Source: Clostridiales bacterium (GTDB lineage: Bacteria > Bacillota_A > Clostridia > Oscillospirales > Oscillospiraceae). From it: a stretch of DNA of 22,570 nt. The DNA lies in NCBI GenBank assembly GCA_014799485.1, contig JAAVHY010000039.1:1-22570 (forward strand), given 5' to 3'. Position numbers and translations under genes: made by a program. This document shows, piece by piece, positions 22,170 through 22,570 of the stretch. Below the pieces are notes generated by a model. The model ran no database searches, was not told where the DNA came from, and saw only the letters and a program-made list of their open reading frames with translations. Each line of letters starts with the position of its first letter. Position 1 is the first letter of the stretch.

Positions 22170-22538
22170 TCAGCCCTTGGCGGGCACGTTCTTGGTGGCC
22201 ACGATGTCCACCCCGGTGCCGCACACATCGGGCACCACCACCTGGCCGATGGACACGGGGGCGTCCAGCTCGATGCCCTGGAGGGCCTTCACGCAGTCGA
22301 AGATCTTCCCCTTGGGGATGTCGCTGGCGGTCTTGACGGAGGCCATGGCCAGGGTGCCGCCCTTCACCTTCACCGTGCTGGTGACGATGCGGGTGGGGTT
22401 GGTCAGCTCCTTTTTCGCGTAAGCCTCGCCCCGGGGGCAGGTGTTGCCGGACACGGACTTGACCTCGCCGTTCTCCATGGTCACGGTGAGCGGGCAGCCC
22501 AGCGGGCAGTTGATACAGATCAGATTCTTCTCTTCCAT
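22170..22538 (-). CDS. DUF1667 domain protein
   Basis: A 122-residue small Cys-rich protein of the DUF1667 family. The N-terminal motif CINCPLGC (Cys8, Cys11, Cys15) with Cys34 in NTCPRGEAYAKKE is reminiscent of the Fe-S-binding N-terminus of molybdopterin oxidoreductases. Such genes follow glycerol-3-phosphate dehydrogenase-like and NAD(FAD)-dependent oxidoreductase genes in many Clostridia and may act as their electron-transfer partner; this is known by neighbourhood rather than by biochemistry. GGAGG lies about 10 bases upstream of the ATG, inside the end of the preceding gene, so the pair is coupled. The window cuts the upstream gene. Confidence 0.92.
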   Translation of the reverse strand: MEEKNLICINCPLGCPLTVTMENGEVKSVSGNTCPRGEAYAKKELTNPTRIVTSTVKVKGGTLAMASVKTASDIPKGKIFDCVKALQGIELDAPVSIGQVVVPDVCGTGVDIVATKNVPAKG

Positions 22539-22541
22539 CTC

Positions 22542-22570
22542 TTACGCCTCCTCCAGGGTCACGGTGATGC
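22542..22570 (-). CDS. C-terminal end of the gene upstream of the DUF1667 gene (partial)
   Basis: Only the last eight codons are present, reading ITVTLEEA and then TAA. They lie three bases before the DUF1667 start and hold its ribosome site. By the usual gene order it is probably a FAD/NAD(P)-dependent oxidoreductase, but eight residues cannot show that. Confidence 0.5.

Overview
The window comes from a Gram-positive, GC-rich member of the Firmicutes, most likely a gut Clostridia of the Oscillospirales type (Flavonifractor/Lawsonibacter-like; this placement is inference). The reasons are RNase Y, a DnaD plus DnaI/DnaC-type primosome pair, an SLH-domain lysozyme, SdpI, DUF3169 and DUF1667 proteins, strong AGGAGG ribosome sites and sigma-A promoters. 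No rRNA, tRNA, CRISPR array, transposase or phage gene was seen. It is mostly ordinary chromosome, with a few accessory genes between housekeeping operons.

Layout: (1) 1-447, minus: start of an amino-acid ABC transporter binding lipoprotein with a clear promoter. (2) 670-2229, minus: rny (RNase Y), followed by its terminator. (3) 2599-4570, minus: a dnaD-like gene followed by a dnaC/dnaI-like helicase loader, a primosome operon. (4) 4717-5547, plus: an unrecognised lipoprotein, divergent from dnaD. (5) 5594-6611, minus: an overlapping XRE regulator/DUF3169 membrane protein pair whose leader holds three evenly spaced dyads. (6) 6840-8264, plus: a secreted SLH-GH25 lysozyme. (7) 8343-9842, plus: a P-loop ATPase resembling the Sll1717 family. 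(8) 9936-15636, minus: mrp, mnmE, an SdpI-like gene with its own promoter, an unknown gene, dtd and mutL, tightly packed. (9) 15827-17969, plus: padR, a DUF4097 protein and a PspC protein, an envelope/regulatory operon with its own promoter and terminator. (10) 18113-19918, plus: oligoendopeptidase F. (11) 19999-22029, plus: a BspA-type leucine-rich-repeat surface protein with a cytoplasmic zinc ribbon, visibly less GC-rich than its surroundings and apparently inserted into the pepF terminator. (12) 22170-22570, minus: a DUF1667 gene and the last codons of the gene before it.

How genes work together: the dnaD/dnaC pair would load the replicative helicase. mrp-mnmE-dtd-mutL combine Fe-S delivery, tRNA modification, D-aminoacyl-tRNA proofreading and mismatch repair in one long same-strand block. 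The padR operon looks like a self-repressed envelope-stress module. The XRE/DUF3169 pair looks self-regulated. The most unusual signals are the 21-bp-spaced triple operator at 6627-6686, the split pepF terminator flanking the BspA gene, the BspA protein's architecture, and the orphan ATPase. I did not find a clear multi-gene undescribed system; these are the best candidates for follow-up.
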